A stretch of DNA of 64,000 bases from the NCBI RefSeq assembly GCF_037300705.1, contig NZ_CP147776.1, forward strand, positions 2,852,001-2,916,000, written 5' to 3'. The stretch is from Massilia sp. W12. GTDB lineage: Bacteria; Pseudomonadota; Gammaproteobacteria; Burkholderiales; Burkholderiaceae_D. A model generated the notes under the pieces. It was not told where the DNA came from. It worked only from the letters and a program-made list of their open reading frames with translations, and made no database searches. Positions within the stretch are counted from its first letter, which is position 1, and the number at the start of each line of letters is the position of its first letter. Below are positions 27,028 through 36,236 of this stretch, in pieces. The position numbers were made by a program, and so were the translations under genes.

Positions 27028-29643
27028 TTATTGTTTATCCAATTCCGCCACCGCCTTACGCAGCAAGACCGGCCATTTTTGCTGTTGTGGCGTCAGGCGC
27101 TTTTCCGCCTGTAATTTTTCCAGAATGCGCAAGCCCTCTTGCGCATGGCTGCGTGCTTTGTCTTTGGCCGGCTGGGCGGAATAGAGGCCATACAGTCTGG
27201 CATGCGAGATCGCCAGATCCAACTGCCACCCTGCATGCACGGGGTCGCGCTGGGCCAGCTTTTCTCTGATCTGCAGGCTGCGCGTAAAACTGCCCAAGGC
27301 CGCTGACAGATCGCCTTGCGCTTGCTGGATGGAGCCTATTTTCTCCAAACTCACACTCAGATCGCGCTGCCATGCGGTATTGCCCGCATCACGCTGCGCC
27401 AGTTTTTCATCGATCTGCAGACTGCGCGTAAAACTGCCCAAGGCCGCTGACAGATCGTCTTGCGCCTGCTGAATCTCGCCGATTTTATGCAAACTCACAC
27501 TCAGATCGCGCTGCCACCGGGTATTAGCCGGATCGCGTTGCACCAGCTTTTCGATGATCTGCAGGCTGCTCGTAAAACTGTCCAAAGCTGCTGACAGATC
27601 ACCTTCCGCTTGCTGGATGTTGCCGACTTTTATCTGACTGACAACCAGCCCGTGCTGCCATGCGGTATTGCCTGCATCGCGTTGCGCCAGTTTTTCACTG
27701 ATCTGCAGGCTCTGCTTAAAACTGCGCAACGCCGCTGACAAATCGCCTTGCGCTTGCAATATCTCGCCGATTTTCTGCAAGCTCACGCTCAGATCGCGCT
27801 GCCACGCTGTATTAGCCGCATCGCGCTGGGCCAGCTTTTCTCTGATCCGCAGGCTCTGCTTAAAGCGGCCCAAAGCCGCTGACCGATCACCTTGCACTTG
27901 CAAGATTTCGCCGATTTTCTGCAAGCTCACACTCAGATCGCGCTGCCACAGGGTATTAGCCGCATCGCGCTGGGCCAGCTTTTCTCTGATCTCCAGGCTG
28001 CGCGTAAAACTGCCCAAGGCCGCTGACAAATCGCCTTGCGCTTGCTGGACATTGCCGATTCTTTCCAAACTCAGACTCAGCTCGCGCTGCCACGCGGTAT
28101 TGCCCGCATCACGCTGCGCCAGCTTTTCGCTGATCTGCAAGCTCTGCTTAAAACTGTCCAAGGCCGCTGACAGATCGCCTTGCGTTTGCAAGATATCGCC
28201 GATTTTATGCAAGCTCACACTCAGATCGCGCTGCCACTCGCTATTGCCCGCATCACGCCGGGCCAGCTTTTCTCTGATCTGTAAGCCCTGCTTATAACTG
28301 CCCAAGGCCGCTGACAAATCGCCTTGCGCTTGCAAGATGTCCCCGACTTTATTCAAACTCACACTCAGATCGCGCTGCCACTGAGTATTGCCGGCGTCGC
28401 GCTGCGCCAGCTTTTCGATGATCTGCAAGCCACGTTTAAAACTGCCCAAAGCCGCTGACAAATCGCCTTGTTCTTGCAAGATATCGCCGATTTTAATCAA
28501 ACTCACACTCAGATCGCGCTGCCATTCGGTATTAGCGGCATCGCGCTGCACCAGCTTTTCGATGATCTGCAGGCTGCGCGTAAAACTGCCCAAGGCGGCT
28601 GACAAATCGCCTTGCGCTTGCAAGATGTCCCCGACTTTATTCAAACTCACACTCAGATCGCGCTGCCACTGAGTATTGCCGGCGTCGCGCTGCGCCAGCT
28701 TTTCGCTAATCTGCAGGCTCTGCTTAAAACTGCCCAAGGCCGCTGACAGATCGCCTTGCGTTTGCAAAATCTCGCCTATTCTGTCCAAACTCACACTCAG
28801 CTCGCGCTGCCACGCGGTATTGTCCGCATCGCGTTGCGCCAGTTTTTCGATGATCTGCAAGCTCTGCTGAAAACTGCCTAAAGCCGCTGACAAATCGCCT
28901 TGCGCTTGCAAGATGTCGCCGACATGACTCAATAAAGAAGCCCGTGTGTTGTCTTGCCAATCTTGTGAAAGGGCGGCGTCACTTTGCAATAATTGCTGCG
29001 CTTTTGTATAGGCCAGCATGGCCTGCGTCAATTGCCCGGCTTTTTTTTCCAGCCGCCCCAATTGCCACCAATCCCATACGCTGGCGCCGGCTAAGGTGCT
29101 CACCCGCCTCATTGCCGCCAGGGCGCGTGTACTATCTTTGCAGCTCCACAAGGCGGCGGCCTGTCTTTCTTTTTCTTGCAATAGCACGCCCAGCGATTGC
29201 TTTTCCTGGCGCAAAACGGCGGCCTCCTGCTCAAGTGCTTCTGCGATTGGCGCCACATCGCCTGCGCGCAAGGCTTGCAGCCGGCGCCTGTCTTCCTGGC
29301 TGGCTTTAGGGGCCTGGGCTTTTTCAATAACGTCTAAAGCAGCTTGCGCACGCGCGCGCTCAAAGTCTTCTCGCAAATACATATTATTCACGAGCAATTC
29401 CATTTGCCTGTCCTGCTCATTGCTCAAGGCTTCCAACACCCCGGCAACTGCTGGATCGCGCTGCTTGATTGCGCTTAGCATTTGTTTTAAGGCGACGCCA
29501 GCATGCGCACTTTCTGCTGGGGGACGTTGCCCGTAAGCCAAGTATTTGGTTCTGGCTTGGTCTATGTTTGGCGTCACTGCAAAACTATTGCCCGCCAACA
29601 TCATCAGCGCGCACATCATCGGCGTCAGCTTATTTCCCTTCAT
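27028..29643 (-). CDS. Secreted TPR protein with twelve 48-residue repeats
   Basis: An 871-residue paralogue of the protein at 22398-24425. The signal peptide is MKGNKLTPMMCALMMLAGNS FA. A distinct N-terminal helical segment (residues 24-95) follows, then the shared middle (AIEKAQ/VIEKAQ, QALRAGDVAP, GASVWDWWQLGR). Twelve TPR-like repeats lie at about residues 242-817, and a tail alike to the first copy ends in LDKQ. The repeats differ from one another more than in the first copy (LQTQGD, LQEQGD, QQAEGD), so this array is the older or less homogenised one. No membrane partner gene precedes it; upstream is the end of dacB. Confidence 0.85.
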   Translation of the reverse strand: MKGNKLTPMMCALMMLAGNSFAVTPNIDQARTKYLAYGQRPPAESAHAGVALKQMLSAIKQRDPAVAGVLEALSNEQDRQMELLVNNMYLREDFERARAQAALDVIEKAQAPKASQEDRRRLQALRAGDVAPIAEALEQEAAVLRQEKQSLGVLLQEKERQAAALWSCKDSTRALAAMRRVSTLAGASVWDWWQLGRLEKKAGQLTQAMLAYTKAQQLLQSDAALSQDWQDNTRASLLSHVGDILQAQGDLSAALGSFQQSLQIIEKLAQRDADNTAWQRELSVSLDRIGEILQTQGDLSAALGSFKQSLQISEKLAQRDAGNTQWQRDLSVSLNKVGDILQAQGDLSAALGSFTRSLQIIEKLVQRDAANTEWQRDLSVSLIKIGDILQEQGDLSAALGSFKRGLQIIEKLAQRDAGNTQWQRDLSVSLNKVGDILQAQGDLSAALGSYKQGLQIREKLARRDAGNSEWQRDLSVSLHKIGDILQTQGDLSAALDSFKQSLQISEKLAQRDAGNTAWQRELSLSLERIGNVQQAQGDLSAALGSFTRSLEIREKLAQRDAANTLWQRDLSVSLQKIGEILQVQGDRSAALGRFKQSLRIREKLAQRDAANTAWQRDLSVSLQKIGEILQAQGDLSAALRSFKQSLQISEKLAQRDAGNTAWQHGLVVSQIKVGNIQQAEGDLSAALDSFTSSLQIIEKLVQRDPANTRWQRDLSVSLHKIGEIQQAQDDLSAALGSFTRSLQIDEKLAQRDAGNTAWQRDLSVSLEKIGSIQQAQGDLSAALGSFTRSLQIREKLAQRDPVHAGWQLDLAISHARLYGLYSAQPAKDKARSHAQEGLRILEKLQAEKRLTPQQQKWPVLLRKAVAELDKQ
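27193..28920 (-). repeat. Twelve tandem 144-bp coding repeats
   Basis: The same 48-codon unit as in the first TPR gene, twelve copies, without indels between units. Confidence 0.9.
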
Positions 29644-29857
29644 CCTGCCCTCACTTTTTCTTCATTACCTTTGAAGCGCTGCTGCGTCATCCTTGCACTG
29701 CTACAGATTGCCCAGCTGTTTTTTTGGATTGCATACGCAAGCAAGCCCCTCCTCCATTGCAAGACAAACGGCTCGCAAAATCTGTCCTCATCCGCGCCGC
29801 ATAGTTGCTGCGCTGGTCTGACTGTTTGTTCAATTCTTTCGCATTTTTCCATTCATG

Positions 29858-30229
29858 CTTTGCGCACCCGGGGTGCGCAGGCGCTTAGCCATTCACCTGC
29901 ACCCACTCAATCACTTTATCCAGCAGCGCGCGCCCGCTTTCGGGGTTGCTGTGGTTGACGAAGGCGGCCAGGGCGTAGCGCCGGCCGGATTGCGCCAGCA
30001 CATAGCCGGCCACGCTGCGCACGTCTTTGAGGGTGCCGGTTTTGATGTGGGCCTGTCCCTGGGCCGGGCTTTGCAAGAGGCGGCGGCGCATGGTGCCGTC
30101 CACCCCCACCAGCGGCATGCTGGCGATGAATTCCGGCATGTGCGGCGCGCGCCAGGCCAGTTGCAGCACGCGCACCATGCCGGCGGGGGAAATCCGTTCG
30201 CGGCGCGACAGGCCGGAGCCGTTGTCCAG
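29858..30229 (-). repeat. dacB 3' end and flank, parent copy of the duplicated segment (copy 3)
   Basis: Matches 25066-25437 over 372 bp. Includes the hairpin GCGCACC/GGTGCGC at 29862-29878, a probable dacB 3' end structure. The gap 29644-29857 left of it holds no gene and is presumably the promoter of the second TPR gene. Confidence 0.93.
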
Positions 30230-31495
30230 CACCAGTTCCGGCAGGTCCACGCCCTTGGCTTGCAGATGGGCGCGGATGCGTTGATCCGCCGCTTCCAGAC
30301 TGGCCTTGCCATCCACCACGCCCAGGCGCAAATACAGCATGCGCGCCATCACATTATTGCTGTATTTATTGATGTCGCGCACCAGCAGGGCCAGCGGCGG
30401 CGAGGCCCATTCCAGCAAGAGATTGGCGTCCGGCGGCACGCTGGCGTTGTCGTAGCTGACGGCGAAGCGGCTGCCGGGGTTGACCTGGCGCCAGAGGCTG
30501 GCCAGCACCCCGGCGGCATAGGGATTGGCGCTGTGCGCATGCGCTTGCACATCGCGCGCACGCACGCCGCATGAGGCCGGATAGCTGCCGTCAAACAGGA
30601 CGCGCACGCCTTTGCCCTCTTCCTGGCGCTCAAAACGCAGGCCAATCGCTTCCTGCCAATCGTCGCAGGCGGCGTTGGAGAGCGGCAGTGTGGCGAAATG
30701 CAAGTCCGGCAGCGCCGGTTGTGCGCTCACGCGCGCGCTTTGGCTGGCCGGGTCGGGATTGAAATACAGGCGCAGGCTTTTGAAATTGAATAAGAGCGCA
30801 TCCGGCGCCACGTTATAGGGCTTGATGCTGGCGCCATCAAAATCTTCCAGCGCTGTTTGCGGCCACAGACTGCGGTCAAACAGGATGCGGCCCTGCACAT
30901 CCTGCACCCCCTGGGCGCGTAATTCATGCAGCATTTGCCACAGGTTTTCTTGCGCCAGCCTGGGGTCTAAGCCGCCTTGCAGGTATACATCGCCCTGCCA
31001 CACGCCATGTTGCAATTCGCCCACGCCATAAATGCGGGTTGTGGCTTGCCATTGCGGGCCGAATTCGGCCAGGGCGGCATGCGTGGTCAGCAGTTTCATG
31101 ACGGAGGCCGGATTCATGCTTTGCCGGGCATTGAACTCCAGCAGCCAGGCGGATTCGCGCTGTTCTTTGCCGGCCTTTTCTGTCTTGTTGGCCTTGTTGC
31201 GTTTAGCGCCCCTGGGCGCTGTGCTGACGTCGGCGCCGACGGCTTGCACCGCGAGGCCGAAGGCTTGCGGCGGCAGGCCGGAGGCGGCTAAGGCTTGCGC
31301 CAGTTCCGTCGGCATGCCGGATGCGCGCGCGATGCGGGCGGCGCGCTTGCCGGCTGCCGCTTTGCCGGCGCTGGCCGCCTTGGCCGTCTTGGCGGACTTG
31401 GCCCCGGCCTCAGTCTGCCCGCCCTTGGCCCAGGCGGGGGCCAGACTGAGCAAAATAATCAGGGAAGCATGGCAAACAGTGGGTAAAATTCGCAT
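29885..31495 (-). CDS. dacB: D-alanyl-D-alanine carboxypeptidase/endopeptidase (PBP4)
   Basis: Periplasmic low-molecular-weight PBP that trims and cuts peptidoglycan cross-links; 536 residues. Signal peptide MRILPTVCHASLIILLSLAP AWA, then an Ala/Lys-rich linker (residues ~24-60) longer than usual. Active-site motifs are SVMKLLT (SxxK), NKYSNNVMARML (SxN) and HIKTGTLKD (KTG). The peptidase S13 insert lies between the first two. All key residues are present, so this is the working copy. It is divergent from the SDR gene with only 74 bp between. Confidence 0.93.
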   Translation of the reverse strand: MRILPTVCHASLIILLSLAPAWAKGGQTEAGAKSAKTAKAASAGKAAAGKRAARIARASGMPTELAQALAASGLPPQAFGLAVQAVGADVSTAPRGAKRNKANKTEKAGKEQRESAWLLEFNARQSMNPASVMKLLTTHAALAEFGPQWQATTRIYGVGELQHGVWQGDVYLQGGLDPRLAQENLWQMLHELRAQGVQDVQGRILFDRSLWPQTALEDFDGASIKPYNVAPDALLFNFKSLRLYFNPDPASQSARVSAQPALPDLHFATLPLSNAACDDWQEAIGLRFERQEEGKGVRVLFDGSYPASCGVRARDVQAHAHSANPYAAGVLASLWRQVNPGSRFAVSYDNASVPPDANLLLEWASPPLALLVRDINKYSNNVMARMLYLRLGVVDGKASLEAADQRIRAHLQAKGVDLPELVLDNGSGLSRRERISPAGMVRVLQLAWRAPHMPEFIASMPLVGVDGTMRRRLLQSPAQGQAHIKTGTLKDVRSVAGYVLAQSGRRYALAAFVNHSNPESGRALLDKVIEWVQVNG

Positions 31496-31569
31496 CTCGA
31501 TATCCGGCGGCAGTGGGGATGTGTGATTGTCGCACGCGCCTGCGCCGCCACAGCTTTTTGGAGCATGAA

Positions 31570-32337
31570 ATGCGATTGCAAGGAAAAACCGCCATAGTCA
31601 CCGGCGCAGCACAGGGCATCGGCCTGGCCTGCGCACAACGTTTGCTTGCCGAGGGCGCGCAAGTGATGTTGAGCGATATCAAGGCTGAAGGCGCGCAAGT
31701 GGCGCAGGAATTGGGGCAAAAGGCGGCCTTTTTCGCCGCCGATGTCAGCGACAAGGCCCAGGCGGATGGCTTGATCGCGGCCACCCTGGCGCGCTTTGGC
31801 GCAGTTGACATTCTGGTGAATAACGCCGGCGTGACGCATGCTTGCGATTTTCTTGATTTGCAGGAAGAGGATTTTGACCGGGTCTTGCGCATCAATCTGA
31901 AATCCATGTTTTTATGCGGCCAGGCGGCGGCGCGTGCGATGGTGAAGGCCGGGCGCGGCGGCGCCATTATCAATATGTCCAGCGCGAATGGGGTGCTGGC
32001 GATTCCCAATCAAGTGCCGTATGTGGTGTCCAAGGGCGGCATTAATCAATTAACCAAGGTGATGTCGGTCGGTCTGGCGGCGCACGGCATCCGCGTCAAT
32101 GGCGTGGGGCCGGGCACGATTTTGACGGAACTGGCGAAAAAAGCGGTGCTGGCCTCGGAAGACGCGCGGCGCACGATTTTGTCGCGCACGCCCCTGGGCC
32201 GCTGCGGCGAGCCGGAAGAAGTCGCCTCGGTGGTGGCGTTTTTAGCTTCTGACGATGCGTCTTATATGAGCGGGCAGACGCTATACCCGGATGGCGGGCG
32301 GCTGGCCTTGAATTACACAGTCGCGGTGAAAGACTGA
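31570..32337 (+). CDS. Short-chain dehydrogenase/reductase
   Basis: A 255-residue classical SDR. Cofactor loop TGAAQGIGLA at residues 10-19, NNAG, catalytic Ser in INMSSANG and YVVSKGG (YxxxK). An acidic residue after beta-2 (LSDIKAEG) points to NAD rather than NADP. ATG 31570 follows TTTTGGAGCATGAA; the frame upstream is not coding. The substrate is unknown. The next gene, an OhrR-like regulator, starts one base after the stop, so they form an operon. Confidence 0.9.
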   Translation: MRLQGKTAIVTGAAQGIGLACAQRLLAEGAQVMLSDIKAEGAQVAQELGQKAAFFAADVSDKAQADGLIAATLARFGAVDILVNNAGVTHACDFLDLQEEDFDRVLRINLKSMFLCGQAAARAMVKAGRGGAIINMSSANGVLAIPNQVPYVVSKGGINQLTKVMSVGLAAHGIRVNGVGPGTILTELAKKAVLASEDARRTILSRTPLGRCGEPEEVASVVAFLASDDASYMSGQTLYPDGGRLALNYTVAVKD

Positions 32338-32338
32338 C

Positions 32339-32827
32339 ATGCAAGACGCGGCGCATGATATTGATGAAGCGGAATGGCTGAAGCTGGAAAACCAGTTTTG
32401 CTTCATGCTGTATTCCACCAGCCATGCTTTAACGCGCGCCTATGGCCCGCTGCTGCAGGCGCTGGAGTTAACTTATCCGCAATATCTGGCGATGCTGGTG
32501 TTGTGGGAACAGGATGGCATCAGCGTTAAACAGCTCGGGCAAAAACTTTTGCTCGATTCCGGCACCCTGACCCCGCTTTTGAAACGGCTGGAAGCGGCGG
32601 GTTGGCTCAAGCGGGTGCGCAGTGCGCACGATGAGCGCTTAGTTGAAATCCGCCTGACCGAAGCCGGGCGCGATTTGCGTGTACGGGCGCGCCAGTTGCC
32701 GGAGCAAATCCTGTGCTTGAGCAAGATGCCGCTGCCGCAGTTAGGTGAGATGCGTGAGCAGCTGCGCGTCTTGCGCCAGCATTTGCTGGAACACAATGCG
32801 CAACAAGCCGGGCAGGACGAGGACTGA
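32339..32827 (+). CDS. MarR-family regulator, OhrR-like peroxide sensor
   Basis: A 162-residue winged-helix repressor. NQFCFMLYSTSHALTRAYGP with Cys21 matches the peroxide-sensing cysteine region of OhrR, followed by LTYPQYLAMLVLWE and the wing around AHDERLVEIRLT, both typical of OhrR. OhrR normally controls ohr; no ohr gene is in the window. Control of the co-transcribed SDR gene is inferred from position. It is convergent with the cobalamin operon. Confidence 0.85.
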   Translation: MQDAAHDIDEAEWLKLENQFCFMLYSTSHALTRAYGPLLQALELTYPQYLAMLVLWEQDGISVKQLGQKLLLDSGTLTPLLKRLEAAGWLKRVRSAHDERLVEIRLTEAGRDLRVRARQLPEQILCLSKMPLPQLGEMREQLRVLRQHLLEHNAQQAGQDED

Positions 32828-32924
32828 AGCGGGGCAGCAAGGGCGCATCAACTTTTGATTGCGGGCCAGCATTGCTTGCCGCTGCCTGTGCTGGCGCTTG
32901 CAGCAACAAAGAAAGGCAGCGCCA

Positions 32925-33512
32925 TCAGTCAGCCTGCCTGTGCCCGGCGCCCTTCAAACACTGCGGCAAACCGGCCACCACCCAATACACTTGCGCGCAG
33001 TGCGCCGCCAGCGCTTGGTGCAGGCGGCCGGCTTCATCGACAAAGCAGCGCGCCAGCGCTGACAGCGGGGTGATGCCCATGCCGACTTCATTACTAACCA
33101 GTATCACGCGGGCTTGCATCTGTCCGAGTTGATCCAGCAAGGCGGCGCGTTGTTGCAGATAGCGCGCCGGCAGGCGCCAGGGCGCGCTGTCGTCTTGCAT
33201 GCCGTCAGCCAGCAGCGCATTGCTGAGCCACAGGGTGAGGCAGTCGAGCAAAATCACTTTATGCGCCTGATTGTGTTGTTGCAGCGCTGCGGCCAGCAGG
33301 AGCGGCTCTTCATGCAGGCGCCAGCGGGCGTCGCGTTGCGTCTGGTGGTGCGCGATTCTGGCTTGCATTTCACTGTCCAAGCCTTGCGCGGTGGCCAGAT
33401 AAATCAATTCCGTTTGCGGCCCGGCCAGCGCTTCGGCGCGGTTTTGCGCAAAGCCGCTTTTGCCGCTGCGCGCGCCGCCTAACACCAGGGTGCAGTGGGG
33501 CCAGTCAGACAT
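32925..33512 (-). CDS. cobU: Adenosylcobinamide kinase / guanylyltransferase
   Basis: Phosphorylates adenosylcobinamide and transfers GMP to it in nucleotide loop assembly. It has 195 residues with P-loop GGARSGKSGFAQ near the N-terminus, LIYLATAQ, the HHQTQRDARW histidine region (guanylylated His) and LLDCLTLWLSN. ATG 33512 is set by the family start MSDWPHCTLVLGG; it overlaps the cobB stop by 8 bp. It is the last gene of the riboswitch-led operon inside the window. Confidence 0.93.
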   Translation of the reverse strand: MSDWPHCTLVLGGARSGKSGFAQNRAEALAGPQTELIYLATAQGLDSEMQARIAHHQTQRDARWRLHEEPLLLAAALQQHNQAHKVILLDCLTLWLSNALLADGMQDDSAPWRLPARYLQQRAALLDQLGQMQARVILVSNEVGMGITPLSALARCFVDEAGRLHQALAAHCAQVYWVVAGLPQCLKGAGHRQAD

Positions 33513-34797
33513 GGCCGACGCCAAACAGGGCCGCTGTGGCGGCGGGATTGGAGGCGAACCAGGGATGGAACCAGGAGGCGCGCAAGCTGCCTGCCTGGTA
33601 GAGCGCGGCGCCGGTCTGCTGCTGTGGATGGGTCTGGCAATGGGCGATGGCGGGCGCTGCGGATTCGATTTGCGAAAAATGGAATACATGGCCGCGCAAT
33701 TCACCCTGTGCGCTGGCCCAGGCTTGCGGCCCCAGGCCGGCGATGCGGCTTTGCACGCGCACTTGCGCCGGCAAGATCCCGGCCATGGCGTGCGCCTGCC
33801 CTGCCCCATCCAGCAGACTGTCACATAACATCATCATGCCGCCGCATTCGGCCCAGATGGCGACCCCGGCCTGGTGTGCGGCGCGTATGCCTTGCATAAA
33901 ATGCTGCGCCCGGCTTAAGGCGGCGGCGTGCAATTCCGGGTAGCCGCCGGGCAGCCAGATTGCATCCGCCGGCGGCGGGGCCTGATCTGCCAGCGGCGAG
34001 AAAAAGCGCAGTTGCGCGCCCATGGCTTGCAACAGGGCCAGGTTCTGTGGATACAAAAAACAGCTGGCGGCGTCGCGCGCGACTGCGATGGTGCGCCCGG
34101 CCAGCAGCGCGGGCGGCGGCGCGGGCGGCGCATCCGGCCAGGCGCGCTGAGCGCGCGCCAGCAAGGCCGGCCAGGCCGGCGTCAGCTGCAGACTGTCAGC
34201 CGCGCGTTGCAGCAGGCCGCGCACATCTTCTTGCTCTTGCGGCGTGACTAAGCCCAGATGGCGCTCCGGCATCGCCTGCGCTTGCGGCGGCAGCCAGCCG
34301 GCCAGCAGGCAATTGCGCAAGCTGGCGCCAATTAAATCAGCGTGAAAAGCGCTGCCGACGCGGTTGGCCAGCAAGCCGCATACGTCCAGCCCGCCATAGC
34401 TTTGCAAGCCATGGGCGATGGCGCCGGCGGTTTGCGCTAAGGCGGCGCAATCGATCACCAGCAAGACCGGCAAGTCGAGCGCGCGCGCCAGGTCGGCCGC
34501 GCTGGGCTGGCCGTCATATAAACCCATCACGGCTTCAATCAACACCAGATCATGGCTGGCGGCGGCTTGCGCCAGGGCGGCGCGGCAAGCTGCTGCGCCC
34601 ATCACCCACAGATCCAGCATGCCCACCTCGACCCCGGCGGCCTGTTGCAAAATCATGGGGTCGATGAAATCTGTGCCGACTTTAAACAGCGCCACGCGCT
34701 GCCCTTGTGCGCGGGCGTGCAGGGCGAGCGCGGCGCAGCTGGTGGTTTTGCCCTGGCCGGAGGCCAGCGCGGCCAGCATCAGTACGGCGGCGCTCAA
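33505..34797 (-). CDS. cobB: Cobyrinate a,c-diamide synthase
   Basis: ATP- and glutamine-dependent amidation of cobyrinic acid at the a and c carboxylates. It has 430 residues: an N-terminal ATPase domain (ASGQGKTT P-loop, KVGTDFIDP) and a C-terminal triad-type glutaminase with nucleophile Cys in WAECGGMMML. A TTG start at 34797 is preferred because GTGGA lies just upstream and the codon overlaps the cobO stop; ATG 34779 is the alternative. It is also known as CbiA. Presence of this early amidation step suggests that corrin ring synthesis genes exist elsewhere. Confidence 0.92.
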   Translation of the reverse strand: MSAAVLMLAALASGQGKTTSCAALALHARAQGQRVALFKVGTDFIDPMILQQAAGVEVGMLDLWVMGAAACRAALAQAAASHDLVLIEAVMGLYDGQPSAADLARALDLPVLLVIDCAALAQTAGAIAHGLQSYGGLDVCGLLANRVGSAFHADLIGASLRNCLLAGWLPPQAQAMPERHLGLVTPQEQEDVRGLLQRAADSLQLTPAWPALLARAQRAWPDAPPAPPPALLAGRTIAVARDAASCFLYPQNLALLQAMGAQLRFFSPLADQAPPPADAIWLPGGYPELHAAALSRAQHFMQGIRAAHQAGVAIWAECGGMMMLCDSLLDGAGQAHAMAGILPAQVRVQSRIAGLGPQAWASAQGELRGHVFHFSQIESAAPAIAHCQTHPQQQTGAALYQAGSLRASWFHPWFASNPAATAALFGVGHV

Positions 34798-35444
34798 AAT
34801 TCCACCCCGGCTTGCGCTGCAATCCCTTGCGCGAAGGCATGTTTGAGCGGCTGCATCTCGGTCACGGTGTCGGCGATGGCGATTAATTCCGGCAGCGCGC
34901 CGCGCCCGGTCACCACCACATGCTGGGAGGCGGGACGGGCTTGCAGATCCGCCAGCACTTGCGCTAAATCCAGATAATGGTATTTGAGCGCGATATTGAG
35001 TTCATCCAGCACCACCAAGGCGATCTGCGGATTTTGCAAGAGACGGCGCGCGACTTGCCAGGCGGCCTGGGCTTTTTCCACATCGCGCGCGCGGTCTTGC
35101 GTTTCCCAGGTGTAGCCTTCGCCCATCACATGAAATTCGACCAGTTCGGGAAAACGGCGTAAAAACACTTCTTCGCCGGTGGGGTGGGCGCCTTTGATGA
35201 ATTGCACCACGCCGGACTGCATTTCATGCCCCATGGCGCGCAGCACCATGCCAAAAGCGCTCGAACTTTTGCCCTTGCCATTGCCGCTGTGCACCAGCAA
35301 AACGCCGCGCCGCTCTTGCGCGCGGGCAATCGATTCATCCACCAATTGCTTTTTGCGCTGCATGCGCAGGCGATGGCGTTGTTCCAACTGTTCTTGCTGA
35401 TCTTCCTTGCCAGCTTCCGGGGCCGGCGTTTGGGCTTGATTCAT
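34794..35444 (-). CDS. cobO: ATP:corrinoid adenosyltransferase
   Basis: Adds the 5'-deoxyadenosyl group to reduced corrinoid; CobO/BtuR/CobA family, 216 residues. P-loop HSGNGKGKSSSAFG, VVQFIKGAHPTGEE and VVLDELNIALKY are family signatures. The charged N-terminal ~45 residues (QEQLEQRHRLRMQRKKQ) are typical. AGGA lies upstream of ATG 35444. It is translationally coupled to cobB. Confidence 0.94.
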   Translation of the reverse strand: MNQAQTPAPEAGKEDQQEQLEQRHRLRMQRKKQLVDESIARAQERRGVLLVHSGNGKGKSSSAFGMVLRAMGHEMQSGVVQFIKGAHPTGEEVFLRRFPELVEFHVMGEGYTWETQDRARDVEKAQAAWQVARRLLQNPQIALVVLDELNIALKYHYLDLAQVLADLQARPASQHVVVTGRGALPELIAIADTVTEMQPLKHAFAQGIAAQAGVEF

Positions 35445-35465
35445 CGTCTGTTTTCCTGAAGTGCG

Positions 35466-36236
35466 TTAAAGCGGCAAAAATACGCGCCGTCCCAGGTGTT
35501 CACATTCGGCCAGCGGGTAGCCCAGACAGTCGCCGATGATATCGACTTGCATCACCTGGGCGCAGGGGCCGGCCTGCCAGCGTCCATCGCCATACAGCAG
35601 CAAGACGTGGCTGGCGCAGCGCAGGGCGAGATTGATGTCATGTCCCACCATCACGACTGCGCGCTGCTGCGCGCGGCACAAGCGGGCTAAGGTGTCGGTG
35701 ACGGACATTTGATGCGCCAGATCGAGCGCGGCGGCCGGCTCGTCGAGTAAGAGCAGCGGTGTGTCTTGCGCCAGCAAGGCGGCAATCGCCACGCGTTGCC
35801 GTTCGCCGCCGGACAGGCTGCGCACATCGCGCGCGGCCAAGTGTTCGACTTCCATTTGCGCCAGCGCCTGCAGGGCCTGGCTGTGATCTTCGGCTTGCCA
35901 CCAGGCATCGGTCTGCCAGGGGTGGCGCGCGCTTTGCACGGCTTGCAGCACGCTGTAGCCAAAGGGGTCATTGCGGCTTTGCGGCAAAAAGGCGCGCTGG
36001 CGCGCCAGCTCCAGCAGAGGCCATTGCGCAAGGTTTTTGCCGCGTATCGCAATCTGTCCCTGATCCGGGCAGGCGATGCCGGCCAGGCAGCGCATCAAGC
36101 TGCTTTTGCCGGCCCCGTTGCGGCCTAAAATCGCCCAGCATTCGCCGGCTTCGACCTGCCAATCCAGGTCTTGCCACAGGCAGCGGCCGGCGATGCTCAT
36201 GCGCAAGGCGTCCACCTGCAATAAGGGAGGATTCAT
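35466..36236 (-). CDS. btuD: ABC transporter ATP-binding protein, cobalamin type
   Basis: A 256-residue ATPase of the FecE/BtuD family. Walker A GRNGAGKSS, Q-loop LPQSRNDPFG, signature LSGGERQRV, Walker B LLLLDEPAAAL, switch His in VGHDINLAL. ATG 36236 overlaps the permease stop as ATGA; the frame runs further upstream but that stretch is antisense shadow of the permease. It lies between the BtuB/BtuC and CobO genes under the riboswitch, so the substrate is almost surely cobalamin. Confidence 0.92.
   Translation of the reverse strand: MNPPLLQVDALRMSIAGRCLWQDLDWQVEAGECWAILGRNGAGKSSLMRCLAGIACPDQGQIAIRGKNLAQWPLLELARQRAFLPQSRNDPFGYSVLQAVQSARHPWQTDAWWQAEDHSQALQALAQMEVEHLAARDVRSLSGGERQRVAIAALLAQDTPLLLLDEPAAALDLAHQMSVTDTLARLCRAQQRAVVMVGHDINLALRCASHVLLLYGDGRWQAGPCAQVMQVDIIGDCLGYPLAECEHLGRRVFLPL

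Noticed and set aside
31477-31490. 12-nt match (CAGTGGGTAAAA) between spacer 31 and the dacB start region
   Set aside because: Too short and not extended; no evidence of self-targeting.
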